Assembly (NCBI GenBank): GCA_900315315.1
Contig: OMYT01000003.1
Coordinates: forward strand, 1 to 64,000
Reading direction: 5' to 3'
Source of the DNA: an uncultured Eubacteriales bacterium
GTDB lineage: Bacteria; Bacillota; Clostridia; Christensenellales; Aristaeellaceae
Length of the DNA: 64,000 nucleotides
Below, piece after piece: positions 15,082 through 24,169 of the stretch (positions are counted from its first letter, which is position 1; each line of letters starts with the position of its first letter). The notes below the pieces were generated by a model. It was not told the DNA's origin. It saw nothing but the letters and a program-made list of their open reading frames with translations, and did no database searches. A program made the translations under genes and the position numbers.

Positions 15082-15924
15082 ATGACAGAATGGTCTTCTG
15101 TGATGAGTGAAGAAGAAGCTGCCGGATATGAGAATCAATACGGGCTGAAGGAAAGGCATCAGAAGTTCCTGGAGATCATGGTCCGGTTTGACTCGTTCTG
15201 CAGGAAGAACGGAATCCATTATTCACTGTCAGACGGCACGCTGATCGGTGCGGTGAGACATCAAGGATTTATTCCCTGGGACGACGATGCGGACCTGCTG
15301 ATCACAAGGGATGAGTATAACAAGCTCCGGGAACGAATCAGGGACGAAAAGGAGATACTGCTCTTCCGGATCGGCGTTCTGGACCGGATCACCATTCCTG
15401 AAATGCTGGACGAGCATGTTTATGTCGACCTGTTCATCCTTGACGAGGTTCCGAGTTTCCGGTTGAAATTCCATCTCCTGAAGGCAAAGTGCGGATTTTA
15501 CCGATGCTATTTCCTGAACATTTATCAATTGGGAAACAGCGCGCATCAGGGCGGAGCCAGGAAGATCATCGAACCGATCCTGTACCGGCTGGCCAGGATC
15601 CAGGTCGGGAAGCGGGATGTATTCGACCTTTACGATTCACTGTTCAGCAGACCTGTCAGACATGACAGCATGACCAAGTTTACCGCCTTTATAGACGACA
15701 TGAGACTCCGGTTTCCCAAGCGCCTCTTTGAAGAAGCGGGATATACCGATACGATGTTCAACGGCAGGAAACTGATGATCATCAAAGATACCGACACAGT
15801 GCTCAGAGAGATGTACGGTGATTATCTATCGCTTCCGCCTGAAGACAGAAGAAAACCTGAGCACTGTATTGACATGATGAACGCACCGACGGATTGTATC
15901 CGATGGTACAACAAAGCCCAATGA
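15082..15924 (+). CDS. licD: LicD-family phosphotransferase
   Basis: The 280-residue protein contains the LicD core. The segment IHYSLSDGTLIGAVRHQGFI (about residues 46-65) is followed by the acidic motif PWDDDADLLITRDEY, which binds the metal and the CDP-linked donor. LicD enzymes move phosphocholine or another phospho-alcohol (for example glycerol phosphate or ribitol phosphate) from a CDP carrier to a sugar. The ATG at 15082 has a GGAG site 9 bases upstream; a GTG at 15055 inside the SDR gene is a less likely start. No choline kinase or CTP:phosphocholine cytidylyltransferase is present, but TagD at 27028 would make CDP-glycerol. Confidence 0.85.
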   Translation: MTEWSSVMSEEEAAGYENQYGLKERHQKFLEIMVRFDSFCRKNGIHYSLSDGTLIGAVRHQGFIPWDDDADLLITRDEYNKLRERIRDEKEILLFRIGVLDRITIPEMLDEHVYVDLFILDEVPSFRLKFHLLKAKCGFYRCYFLNIYQLGNSAHQGGARKIIEPILYRLARIQVGKRDVFDLYDSLFSRPVRHDSMTKFTAFIDDMRLRFPKRLFEEAGYTDTMFNGRKLMIIKDTDTVLREMYGDYLSLPPEDRRKPEHCIDMMNAPTDCIRWYNKAQ

Positions 15925-15954
15925 TCCACAGCGGCCCAGAAAACGGAGACAACA

Positions 15955-17178
15955 ATGAATGTTCTTTTTCTCACCATCGGCAGGCTGAAAGATATTAACG
16001 CACCGGGCATCTATACGGACCTGCTCCGGTTTTTCCACCAGGAAGGGCATGAAGTCTATGTAGCCTGTTCAAGGGAAAAAAAGCACAACCTTCCGACGGA
16101 GTACAAGAATGAGAACGGTTTCCATTTCCTGCGCGTAAAAATCGGGAACATCACCCAGTGCAGTACGATCGAAAAAGGGATTTCGACCGTCCGGGTACAG
16201 GGGCAGTATATCCGGGCAATCCAGAAGCACCTGCGGGACGTACGATTTAATCTTGTGATCTATACGACTCCGCCTATCACGCTGCTGAAAGCGGTGCAAT
16301 ATGTCAAAAACAGAGACGGGGCGAAGACCTACCTGCTTCTGAAGGATATCTTCCCCCAAAATGCCGTGGATATCGGACTTATGCCCAAAGAAGGCATCCG
16401 GGGAGCTCTGTACCGTCATTTCCGGCGACAGGAAAAGAAGCTCTACGCTGTTTCCGACCGGATCGGCTGCATGAGCCCGGCGAATGCAGCATACCTGATC
16501 CGGCATAATCCGGAAGTTGATCCAAACAAAACGGAAGTCTGTCCAAACACGACGGATCCGATCGACCGAAGCTGCACGGCGGAGGAACGGGAGACGATCC
16601 GGAAGAGGTACGGGATTCCCCCGGACAAGCAGGTTTTCGTTTACGGGGGGAATCTCGGGAAACCCCAGGATATCCCGTTTATCATCGAATGCCTGCAGGC
16701 TTGCCGGGATATAGACCAAGCCTTTTTCCTGATCGTCGGAAACGGTACAGAATACGGGAAACTGGAACGGTTCATCCAGGACCGTAAACCGGGCCATGTG
16801 AAGCTGATGCCGGAGCTGCCGAAGACGGACTACGACCAAATGATCGGAAGCTGTGATGCGGGGCTGATCTTCCTGGATCACCGGTTCACAATCCCCAATT
16901 TCCCCAGCCGGCTTCTCTCCTATATGCAGGCAAAACTTCCGACGCTGGCCTGTACAGATCCGAACACGGATATCGGTGATATCGTGGAGGAGGGCGGATT
17001 CGGCTGGAAATGTGAGAGCAATGATGCCGGCGCATTCAGGGATCTCATCCGGAAAATCTGTGCAACGGAACACAGCGATATGGGTGAAAAAGCCTTTGAC
17101 TACCTGAACAAGCACTATACATCACAACTGGCATATACAACCATTATCCGTGCAATAAACGAAAAAGGGAACATATGA
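15955..17178 (+). CDS. GT4 glycosyltransferase, WbuB-like
   Basis: This 407-residue GT-B enzyme starts with MNVLFLTIGRLKD and a DLLRFFHQEGHEVYV helix. It has the donor-binding C-terminal half with VYGGNLGKPQDIPFI near residue 228 and FPSRLLSYMQAKLPTLA near residue 318. It resembles WbuB-type transferases that add L-FucNAc in O-antigen synthesis. This agrees with the UDP-L-FucNAc pathway (CapE/CapG/CapF) at 28901-32445. It probably works at the cytoplasmic face on the lipid-linked oligosaccharide. Its stop overlaps the next start by 4 bases. Confidence 0.8.
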   Translation: MNVLFLTIGRLKDINAPGIYTDLLRFFHQEGHEVYVACSREKKHNLPTEYKNENGFHFLRVKIGNITQCSTIEKGISTVRVQGQYIRAIQKHLRDVRFNLVIYTTPPITLLKAVQYVKNRDGAKTYLLLKDIFPQNAVDIGLMPKEGIRGALYRHFRRQEKKLYAVSDRIGCMSPANAAYLIRHNPEVDPNKTEVCPNTTDPIDRSCTAEERETIRKRYGIPPDKQVFVYGGNLGKPQDIPFIIECLQACRDIDQAFFLIVGNGTEYGKLERFIQDRKPGHVKLMPELPKTDYDQMIGSCDAGLIFLDHRFTIPNFPSRLLSYMQAKLPTLACTDPNTDIGDIVEEGGFGWKCESNDAGAFRDLIRKICATEHSDMGEKAFDYLNKHYTSQLAYTTIIRAINEKGNI

Positions 17179-18434
17179 AACGGCTACTGATCATCAGCAA
17201 CAATGTTTTAAGCACGACGAACAACAACGGGAAGACCATTCTCTCGTTTATTGAGGGAGCGGAAGGTCTTGAGGTCGCACAACTGTACTTCAGCGGTGAA
17301 CTGCCGAGAGTCAGGGGCTACCGTTATTTCCAGATCTCCGATAAAGATATTATCCGAGGGCTTGTTTCACCATCCAAAAGAGGAAGGGAAAAACAGGCGA
17401 CCGCGGCAGCAGCGGACGCCGATGATTTTTCCATCCGAGGGCGGGTAGGGCGAAATGACCTGACGCTGATGATCCGGGATATGCTATGGAACAACAAATG
17501 GGAATCTCCCGTATTGAAACAGTGGCTGGAAGCGTTTTCCCCGGACGCGATCCTTTTCGTGGCCGGTGACGCGCTGTTTGCCTATCCGATCTGCAACGCA
17601 ATCCGGGACAAATTCCAGGCGAGGCTGACGGTTTACGTGACAGATGACTATATCATGCCCCGAACCGGGGAACCTTTCCTGCACCGGATGCGGAGAGAAC
17701 GGATCCGCAAGTACCTGGAAAGCACCGTAACCCGCGCTGACTGCTTCTACACCATTTCCGGATTGATGCACGACGAATACCTCCGGGAGATGAAGGCAGA
17801 GAGCTTCATCGCGGTCAATTTTCCCGACGACCTGTTTATCCCGGACCGGAGGGAGCCGGAGCAGACCGTCCTCACCTATACCGGCAGCGTCTATTACGGG
17901 CGGGCAAAGATCCTCGGGGAGATCGCGAAGATCCTCAAGCGGCGGAACGAACAGGATCCCGGCACCCGGGCCATTCTGCGAATCTATTGCAACCGGACAC
18001 CGGATGATGAACAGATGCGGGAAATGATCATTGACGGCGGGAGTGAATACGGCGGATCCCTTCACCGGGAAGAACTGAAACAGACACTGAACGAATCCAC
18101 CCTGCTGGTTTTTGCTGAATCGTTCGAGCAGGAGCAGATCGAAAAAACCAAGTACTCCCTGTCAACAAAAGTGCCGGAATACCTGTCTGTCGGCCGGCCG
18201 ATCCTGGCGATCGGTCCGGAAGGAATCGGATCCATTGAATACCTGAAGGATGTATCCTTCTGCATCAACGACATCCGGGAACTGGAAGAACGAATCCTGC
18301 ACGTGCTGGCATCCGGACAGGACTTTGAAGAGAAGGGAAAGGCAGCGCGGGAGAAATACCTGAAAAACCACAACAAGAAAGAGCAGCAACGGGCGTTCCT
18401 GCATCATGTGACAGGAGAGGATGAACCGGAGTGA
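17175..18434 (+). CDS. glycosyltransferase, GT-B fold
   Basis: A 419-residue GT4-like protein. The N-terminus (LLIISNNVLSTTNNNGKT) is followed by a long acceptor domain with AILFVAGDALFAYPICNAI. The C-terminal donor domain has TYTGSVYYGRAKILGEI near residue 235 and STKVPEYLSVGRPILAIGPEG near residue 330. The EYLSVGRP motif holds the donor-binding Glu. Specificity cannot be assigned. It overlaps the previous gene (ATGA) and the next gene (GTGA), so it is in a tightly coupled operon segment. Confidence 0.75.
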   Translation: MKRLLIISNNVLSTTNNNGKTILSFIEGAEGLEVAQLYFSGELPRVRGYRYFQISDKDIIRGLVSPSKRGREKQATAAAADADDFSIRGRVGRNDLTLMIRDMLWNNKWESPVLKQWLEAFSPDAILFVAGDALFAYPICNAIRDKFQARLTVYVTDDYIMPRTGEPFLHRMRRERIRKYLESTVTRADCFYTISGLMHDEYLREMKAESFIAVNFPDDLFIPDRREPEQTVLTYTGSVYYGRAKILGEIAKILKRRNEQDPGTRAILRIYCNRTPDDEQMREMIIDGGSEYGGSLHREELKQTLNESTLLVFAESFEQEQIEKTKYSLSTKVPEYLSVGRPILAIGPEGIGSIEYLKDVSFCINDIRELEERILHVLASGQDFEEKGKAAREKYLKNHNKKEQQRAFLHHVTGEDEPE

Positions 18435-19708
18435 AAACCATCAGGTCTGTCAGGCTTTTCTATATCATATACACGCTATATACCCTGTTTGTCATGAGCG
18501 TATCGAACTACCAGGTCAAGCATGCAGCGGCCGGATTGGGCGCGATCTGGATCGTTTTCTTCTTCTTCCATCTCGGGTATAAAGCCAACCGGCGCATCCG
18601 GACAGAAAACCAGGCACACGAAGCTGCTGATATCCAGTATCCCCTTTCGAAAGTCGTTCAATGGCGCCCCCGGCAATATGTGATTGCCGCTGCAGCATCC
18701 TGGGCCTGTTCCATCATCGCAGCCAGGTTTTATACCGGGAACGGCTTTATGACCGTGATCCGAAGTATCACAGGGGGCGGAAATTCCATCTACAATGCCT
18801 ACCAGAAATACTTTGCAGAGGGAAACCTGGGCGCCTTCTCCATCAGCAAGATCCCCTATATCCTAATGATGGCCTTCCTGGTGATCATCCTCATCGTCAG
18901 CTATGTAGGAATCCTGCTGTGCAATAAACACAAACCTTCCATTATCCAGATCTGTTACCTGGGAATGATTACATTATCCTACCTGTATTTCGGCATGGCA
19001 CGGGGGACAAATTTTGAAACCTATATTGTCTTTGTGATCATCTCCTTCTGCCTGCTGAAGAAGGCCAACTCCGTTTCCATGAAAAAGAGAGGGAAGCTGC
19101 TCATCATCTTCCTTGCGGCCTGCGTGGCAATGGTGCTTGTCTACCGGTTTGTCGTTATGGCGAGGGGCGTGGTTTTCAGCAACGGAATCTGTCCTGAGAT
19201 CCAATACGACCCGAGCCGGGTCATATCACTTGCTTTTCCGACGCTGGTCACCATGGGGCTTTCCTTTTTCGGATACCTGGGGTACGGGATCTACACGATC
19301 GGGGTTGTGCTGACAGAGGTGGGCTGTTCGACACTGGAGCGATTCGGAGCCCTTATTCTGCCGAAAGGATTCTCGATCACAGACGGGACATCGCTGAATT
19401 CCGTGCTGTCACAGACAATCGATATCGGCGTGAAATGGTCACCGGACTTCAACGGACTGACAGACCTGCTGGGGATTCCCCTGTTCATCGGCCTGGTCAT
19501 TTTACTGGGCTATTTCCTTTGCAGTGTGACAAACAGCGATACCCCGGAACTGCTGAAAGAAGTAATCCAGGTTGTCATCTTTATTGAGATGCTGTCCATC
19601 CCCGTCGGCAATTTTATCGTTGCCAGTTCATCCAACGAGCTGCTGGTGGTCTATGTACTGATCTGGTACGTGTCAGCAAGATATTTGCGCGTCAAGGTTA
19701 AGGTATAA
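18431..19708 (+). CDS. wzy: Wzy-like polysaccharide polymerase, first copy
   Basis: A 425-residue integral membrane protein with about 11 hydrophobic segments, a basic N-terminus and a polar external loop around residues 100-140 (GGGNSIYNAYQKY). This layout is usual for O-antigen and capsule polymerases, which join lipid-linked repeat units on the outer face of the membrane. A GTG start is fixed by the overlap with the preceding stop. Wzy proteins have little sequence conservation, so the call rests on topology and context. Confidence 0.7.
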   Translation: MKTIRSVRLFYIIYTLYTLFVMSVSNYQVKHAAAGLGAIWIVFFFFHLGYKANRRIRTENQAHEAADIQYPLSKVVQWRPRQYVIAAAASWACSIIAARFYTGNGFMTVIRSITGGGNSIYNAYQKYFAEGNLGAFSISKIPYILMMAFLVIILIVSYVGILLCNKHKPSIIQICYLGMITLSYLYFGMARGTNFETYIVFVIISFCLLKKANSVSMKKRGKLLIIFLAACVAMVLVYRFVVMARGVVFSNGICPEIQYDPSRVISLAFPTLVTMGLSFFGYLGYGIYTIGVVLTEVGCSTLERFGALILPKGFSITDGTSLNSVLSQTIDIGVKWSPDFNGLTDLLGIPLFIGLVILLGYFLCSVTNSDTPELLKEVIQVVIFIEMLSIPVGNFIVASSSNELLVVYVLIWYVSARYLRVKVKV

Positions 19709-19725
19709 CCGGAGGAAAAGAATCC

Positions 19726-20625
19726 ATGCAAAATCCGCCGCTTATTACATGTTATATCCTGACATACAGACGGTTTGAAAACCTTTTTACCACGATCGAC
19801 TCAGTGCTTGTGCAGGATTATCCAAGGATCGAGATCGGAATCTTCGACGACGGATCGGATGGATTTCCCGAAGAAGAGATCCGGGAATATATCGACCGCC
19901 GTAAAGGGGATAACATTGAAAGCATTGTGATCCACAGAAACAGGCAAAACCTTGGCACGGTGAAGAACATGAACATCATGCTGTCCCTGACGCAGGGAGA
20001 ATACCTGCTTGACATACCGGCGGAAGACTCACTGGCTTCCCGCAGTGCCTGCTCGACCATTGCTGAAGCGTTCAGGGAGACCGGAGCAGAGATCCTATTC
20101 TCATACAAGAGCGTACTCGATCAGGACGGACGGGAGACGGGCACCACGCCAAGCAGACACTGCGCAAAAAGGCTGCAGCGAATGGACGCCGGGCAGCAGT
20201 ACCGCTGGATCGCCTGCGGCGCACCGTTTACCGGGGCCGGAATGTACTACACCAGGAAGATCATTGAACAGCTGGGAGGCTTTGACGAAGAATACCGGCT
20301 CCAGGAGGACGGGCCTTTTTTCCTGAAGGCGACACGCGAAGGCCACCGTATCGGTTTTATTGAGAAGACGACATACCAGTACAGAATGGGCACGGGGGTG
20401 ACCTCCGGCAAGGAAAACAATCCGATGCTGGTACAGGATGTGCTGAAACTATTTGACAAAGAGATCATGCCTTATATCGACCGGTTTTCGCCTTTTGAGC
20501 GACGGTGTATCCGATACGAAACAGAACGAATCCGGAAACCGAAACGGATGGACAGATCGCAGAAGATCAAACTGATCCTTGCATATCCGGATGTCGTCCT
20601 GTACAGAAAAATCTTTTCCCACTGA
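19726..20625 (+). CDS. GT2 glycosyltransferase
   Basis: This 299-residue GT-A enzyme has CYILTYRRFENLFTTIDSVL at the N-terminus, IGIFDDGSDG with the nucleotide-binding acids, GTVKNMNIMLSLTQGEYLLDI and the acidic PAEDS motif at the place of DxD (about residue 92). LGGFDEEYRLQEDGPFFLKA corresponds to the ED catalytic region. A ribosome binding site GGAGG lies before the ATG. It acts on a cytoplasmic lipid-linked acceptor; the sugar is unknown. Confidence 0.85.
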   Translation: MQNPPLITCYILTYRRFENLFTTIDSVLVQDYPRIEIGIFDDGSDGFPEEEIREYIDRRKGDNIESIVIHRNRQNLGTVKNMNIMLSLTQGEYLLDIPAEDSLASRSACSTIAEAFRETGAEILFSYKSVLDQDGRETGTTPSRHCAKRLQRMDAGQQYRWIACGAPFTGAGMYYTRKIIEQLGGFDEEYRLQEDGPFFLKATREGHRIGFIEKTTYQYRMGTGVTSGKENNPMLVQDVLKLFDKEIMPYIDRFSPFERRCIRYETERIRKPKRMDRSQKIKLILAYPDVVLYRKIFSH

Positions 20626-20666
20626 CCGGATCCGGCCAACTGAAGAATCACAGAAAGGTGAATCCT

Positions 20667-21095
20667 ATGCTTGTAACAAAATACGTTTTCCAGCCGCACG
20701 GTGATGAGCGGGGACAACTGGTGGCCCTGGAGGAACACAAGGATATCCCGTTTGAGATCAAACGGGTATACTACATGTATCAGACAGGAGAAGGCGTGCG
20801 GCGCGGCTATCACGCGCACAAGAGCCTGGAGCAGATCCTGATCTGCATCCACGGAACGTGCAAGGTGCTGCTGGACGACGGCCGGGAGAAAAAGGTCGTA
20901 CCGCTTGAAAAACCCTATGAAGGGCTTTATGTTTCCAATGCGATGTGGCGGGAGATGTTTGACTTCTCCCCGGACGCGGTGCTGATGGTGCTGGCATCGG
21001 AATTCTATGATGAATCAGACTATATCCGGAACTATGATGAGTTCCTGGAATACATCAAGACCCACGGGGATTCCTCCGCGAACGAAGGAGCATGA
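20667..21095 (+). CDS. fdtA: dTDP-4-keto-6-deoxyglucose 3,4-ketoisomerase, FdtA/QdtA family
   Basis: A 142-residue cupin. The active-site histidines His49 and His51 are seen in [13 protein letters not shown], and the cupin strands continue with [10 protein letters not shown] and [15 protein letters not shown]. FdtA and QdtA move the keto group of dTDP-4-keto-6-deoxyglucose from C4 to C3, giving the substrate for a 3-aminotransferase. The ATG at 20667 has an AAAGGTG site; longer in-frame starts lie inside the GT2 gene and are unlikely. The fitting aminotransferase follows after 4 bases. Sequence alone does not separate the galacto (FdtA) from the gluco (QdtA) product. Confidence 0.88.
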   Translation: MLVTKYVFQPHGDERGQLVALEEHKDIPFEIKRVYYMYQTGEGVRRGYHAHKSLEQILICIHGTCKVLLDDGREKKVVPLEKPYEGLYVSNAMWREMFDFSPDAVLMVLASEFYDESDYIRNYDEFLEYIKTHGDSSANEGA

Positions 21096-21099
21096 GGGA

Positions 21100-22197
21100 A
21101 TGAAAATACCGTTTGTTACCTTCCTGCCCATGGAAAAGGAACTCGATCAGGAACTGCGGGACGCTTTTGACCGGGTACTGACGAATTCCTGGTATATCCT
21201 GGGCAAGGAAGACGAGGCGTTTGAAGAAGCCTTCGCAGAATACTGCGGGACAAAGCACTGCGTGGGTGTCGGCAACGGACTGGACGCCCTGATGCTGAGC
21301 CTGAAAGCGATGGACATCGGCGAAGGCGATGAAGTGATCATTCCGTCCAACACGTTTATCGCAACGGCGCTGGCGGTGACCTATGCCGGGGCGAAACCTG
21401 TTTTTGCGGAACCGGATATCCGGACATTCAACCTTGAGCCGGAGCTTATTGAGCAGGTGATCACGGAGAAGACGAAAGCCATCATACCGGTTCATCTTTA
21501 CGGCCAGCCCTGCGACATGGACCCGATCATGGCGATCGCCGGGAAACACGGCCTGAAAGTGATCGAGGACTGCGCCCAGGCACACGGCGCGACGTATAAA
21601 GGGCGGAAAATCGGAACCTTCGGGGATGCTGCCGCTTTCAGTTTCTATCCGGGAAAGAACCTCGGCGCCCTCGGCGACGCCGGAGCGGTGGTCACGGATG
21701 ACGACGAGCTGGCCACCAAGATCCGGATGCTCGGCAATTACGGATCGGATTACAAGTATCATCATGTGCTCAAAGGAAACAACAGCCGGCTGGATGAACT
21801 CCAGGCCGCTTTGCTGCTTGCCAAGCTGCCCTCGCTGGACCGGATGAACGAAGAACGGCGGCGTATCGCAGAATGTTTCCTGACAGGGATCAAAAACCCG
21901 GATGTCATCCTTCCCTATATTCCGGACGACTGTACACCCGTATGGCATGTATTCGGCATCCGGTGCTCCCGGCGCGACGCGCTGGAAAAACACCTGAACG
22001 ACAAGGGAATCGGCACAAACAAGCATTATCCGACGCCGATGCACCTGCAGGAATGCTACCGGGACCTCGGATACCGGGAGGGAGACCTTCCCGTTGCGGA
22101 AGAGATCAGCAGGACCGAACTGAGTTTACCGCTGTACTACGGGATGACGGAAGAGCAGATCCAGACAGTTATTGACGCGGTAAACGAATTCAGATAA
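21100..22197 (+). CDS. fdtB: DegT-family 3-aminotransferase, FdtB/QdtB type
   Basis: The 365-residue PLP enzyme has the short DegT form used for 3-amino sugars. [17 protein letters not shown] at the start is followed by [53 protein letters not shown] with PLP Lys186, and [14 protein letters not shown]. It should convert dTDP-3-keto-6-deoxyhexose to the 3-amino sugar with glutamate as donor. The start at 21100 has an AGGGA site and directly follows FdtA. Together with RmlB at 52092 this gives most of the dTDP-Fuc3N or dTDP-Qui3N pathway. Confidence 0.88.
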   Translation: MKIPFVTFLPMEKELDQELRDAFDRVLTNSWYILGKEDEAFEEAFAEYCGTKHCVGVGNGLDALMLSLKAMDIGEGDEVIIPSNTFIATALAVTYAGAKPVFAEPDIRTFNLEPELIEQVITEKTKAIIPVHLYGQPCDMDPIMAIAGKHGLKVIEDCAQAHGATYKGRKIGTFGDAAAFSFYPGKNLGALGDAGAVVTDDDELATKIRMLGNYGSDYKYHHVLKGNNSRLDELQAALLLAKLPSLDRMNEERRRIAECFLTGIKNPDVILPYIPDDCTPVWHVFGIRCSRRDALEKHLNDKGIGTNKHYPTPMHLQECYRDLGYREGDLPVAEEISRTELSLPLYYGMTEEQIQTVIDAVNEFR

Positions 22198-22211
22198 GGC
22201 GGAGAGAAAGA

Positions 22212-23153
22212 GTGGACGTTCGGAGATACCAGGACAAGGACCAGCCGATCTGGGACACATTCAACCAGGGCGCAAAAAACAGGCTGTTCATGTTTGACCG
22301 GAATTACATGGATTACCACCGGGACCGGTTCCAGGACCATTCCCTTCTGTTTTACCACGACGACGAACTGATCGCCCTGCTGCCTGCGTGCGAACGAGGG
22401 GGAGAGCTTTTTTCCCACGCGGGACTGACATACGGGGGGTTTCTGACCGGCACGGGAATGAAACAGCACACGATGAACGACTGTTTCGAAGGGCTGATCC
22501 GGTATTGCCGGGAGAACGGGCTGAAAAAGATCACCTATAAACCGATCCCGCATATCTATCATACCCAGCCGGCAGAAGAGGATCGCTATACCCTGTTTGC
22601 AAACGGAGGGAAACTGACCACCATTGACGCGTCCACCTACCTGAACCTGAACACCCCGCTGAAAATGCCCAAAGGGCGAAAGGCACAGATCTCCCGGGCC
22701 AGGCGGGAAGGGGCCGTTATCGAAGTGCTGACCGAACAACAGGACTACGACCGATTCATCGACCTTGAAAACGAGGTCCTGACAACGCGGCATGAAACCC
22801 AGGCGGTTCATACGGGAAAAGAACTGAAACTGCTGCATGACCGCTTTCCGGAGAACATTCATCTCTTTGCCGCAATGAAAGACGGAAAAATGATCGCCGG
22901 GACAGTGATCTATGAATACGATACGGCAGTGCACACCCAGTACATGGCAGCAAACGAGGAAGCCCGGCAGATCGGCGCCCTGGACCTCGCGGTGGCAACC
23001 GTGATCGAACGGTACCGGGACAGTAAAAGATGGCTGGATTTCGGTATCTCAACAGAGCACGGCAGGATCTACCTGAACGAAGGCCTTATTGCCCAAAAGG
23101 AAGGCTTTGGCGGCAGGACCGGTGTTTATGAGATCTGGGAGCTTGGATTATGA
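22212..23153 (+). CDS. FemAB/GNAT-type acyltransferase, probably acting on the 3-amino sugar
   Basis: A 313-residue protein with the double-GNAT look of FemAB-like acyltransferases. The N-terminal half has RNYMDYHRDRF and SLLFYHDDELIALLPAC. The C-terminal half has PKGRKAQISRARREGA, a core AAMKDGKMIAGTVIYEY and HTQYMAANEEARQIGALDLAV, ending DFGISTEHGRIYLNEGLIAQKEGFG. Its position directly after FdtA and FdtB is where an FdtC or QdtC acetyltransferase would be expected, though those are hexapeptide-repeat proteins. I infer that this enzyme N-acylates the amino sugar. The start is GTG, and the stop overlaps the next gene by 4 bases. Confidence 0.7.
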   Translation: MDVRRYQDKDQPIWDTFNQGAKNRLFMFDRNYMDYHRDRFQDHSLLFYHDDELIALLPACERGGELFSHAGLTYGGFLTGTGMKQHTMNDCFEGLIRYCRENGLKKITYKPIPHIYHTQPAEEDRYTLFANGGKLTTIDASTYLNLNTPLKMPKGRKAQISRARREGAVIEVLTEQQDYDRFIDLENEVLTTRHETQAVHTGKELKLLHDRFPENIHLFAAMKDGKMIAGTVIYEYDTAVHTQYMAANEEARQIGALDLAVATVIERYRDSKRWLDFGISTEHGRIYLNEGLIAQKEGFGGRTGVYEIWELGL

Positions 23154-24169
23154 AGATTTCCTTCCTTGTGACATACTACAACCAGGCGGAGTTTGTTCCC
23201 AAGAGCCTGGACAGCATCCTGGCCATTGACCTGCCGGAAGAATGGGAGATCCTCGTGGGAGACGACGGATCGACAGACGGAACGCAGGACAGGGTCCGTG
23301 AATACATGGACCGATATCCGGGACGGATCCAACTGTATGAAATGCCGCGGGAACCGGGAAAGAAATACCAATCCGTTATGCGGGCAAGCGAAAACCGGCT
23401 GAACCTGCTCGGGCATGCCACGGGAGACTGCTGCTGTTTCCTGGACGGAGACGATTATTACCTTGACCGGAGTTTTGTCCGGGAAGCGATCCGCGTGCTG
23501 GAAAACCAGACGAACGTCACGGCCGTGGCTTTCGGATTCGCATTCAGCGAGAACGGAAAACTGACGGAGGAGTTCCTGCTTCCGGCGGAATCCGGTTTTA
23601 TCGATCAAAGCGCCTATATCAGGGGCATGTATACCCATGCAGGCGCTGCCGTTTTCCGAAACACATGGGACGGGCCGCGGCTGGAATCCCTCCGGAAACT
23701 GCGCTTCTTTGACGACAACAACATCATGATGAGCAGCCTGGCCTGCGGTGAAATGTACTACATCAACCGGATCGTTTATGCATACCGGCAGGTGACCGGC
23801 AGCGTTTACACGAGCATGAACTTCCTGGAGAAGGCAACGCTCAATGTACAGGGGTTTGACGTGGACCGGCAACTGATCGGGAAAGACCTGGAAAACGCCC
23901 TGATCCGCAGAATGGCCAATCCGCTGCTGAGCATGTATCTGTGGCGAAACGCACTGCCGAAGTACCTGAAGGGCGGGAAACTGGAACAATACCGGGACGG
24001 GAGCAAGCACCTGGAGGGTTCTGTCGCCTATCGACTGCTGATATGGCCGGAGCTGCCGAAAAAAGAGCGGGCGGAGGTCCGGAAAATCATTCACCGCGCA
24101 GCGCGTATCCATCCGGAACAAGCGTGCAGACAGGGGATCAAACATCTACTCAAAGGAAACAAGGCATGA
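23150..24169 (+). CDS. GT2 glycosyltransferase
   Basis: This 339-residue GT-A protein begins KISFLVTYYNQAEFVPKSLD. WEILVGDDGSTDGTQD near residue 32 and CCCFLDGDDYYLDRSF near residue 97 carry the two acidic donor-binding motifs. A C-terminal region of about 90 residues is basic and may sit at the membrane. It overlaps both neighbours by 4 bases (ATGA). It lies just after the amino-sugar module and just before the flippase, so it may add the 3-amino sugar (inference). Confidence 0.83.
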   Translation: MKISFLVTYYNQAEFVPKSLDSILAIDLPEEWEILVGDDGSTDGTQDRVREYMDRYPGRIQLYEMPREPGKKYQSVMRASENRLNLLGHATGDCCCFLDGDDYYLDRSFVREAIRVLENQTNVTAVAFGFAFSENGKLTEEFLLPAESGFIDQSAYIRGMYTHAGAAVFRNTWDGPRLESLRKLRFFDDNNIMMSSLACGEMYYINRIVYAYRQVTGSVYTSMNFLEKATLNVQGFDVDRQLIGKDLENALIRRMANPLLSMYLWRNALPKYLKGGKLEQYRDGSKHLEGSVAYRLLIWPELPKKERAEVRKIIHRAARIHPEQACRQGIKHLLKGNKA

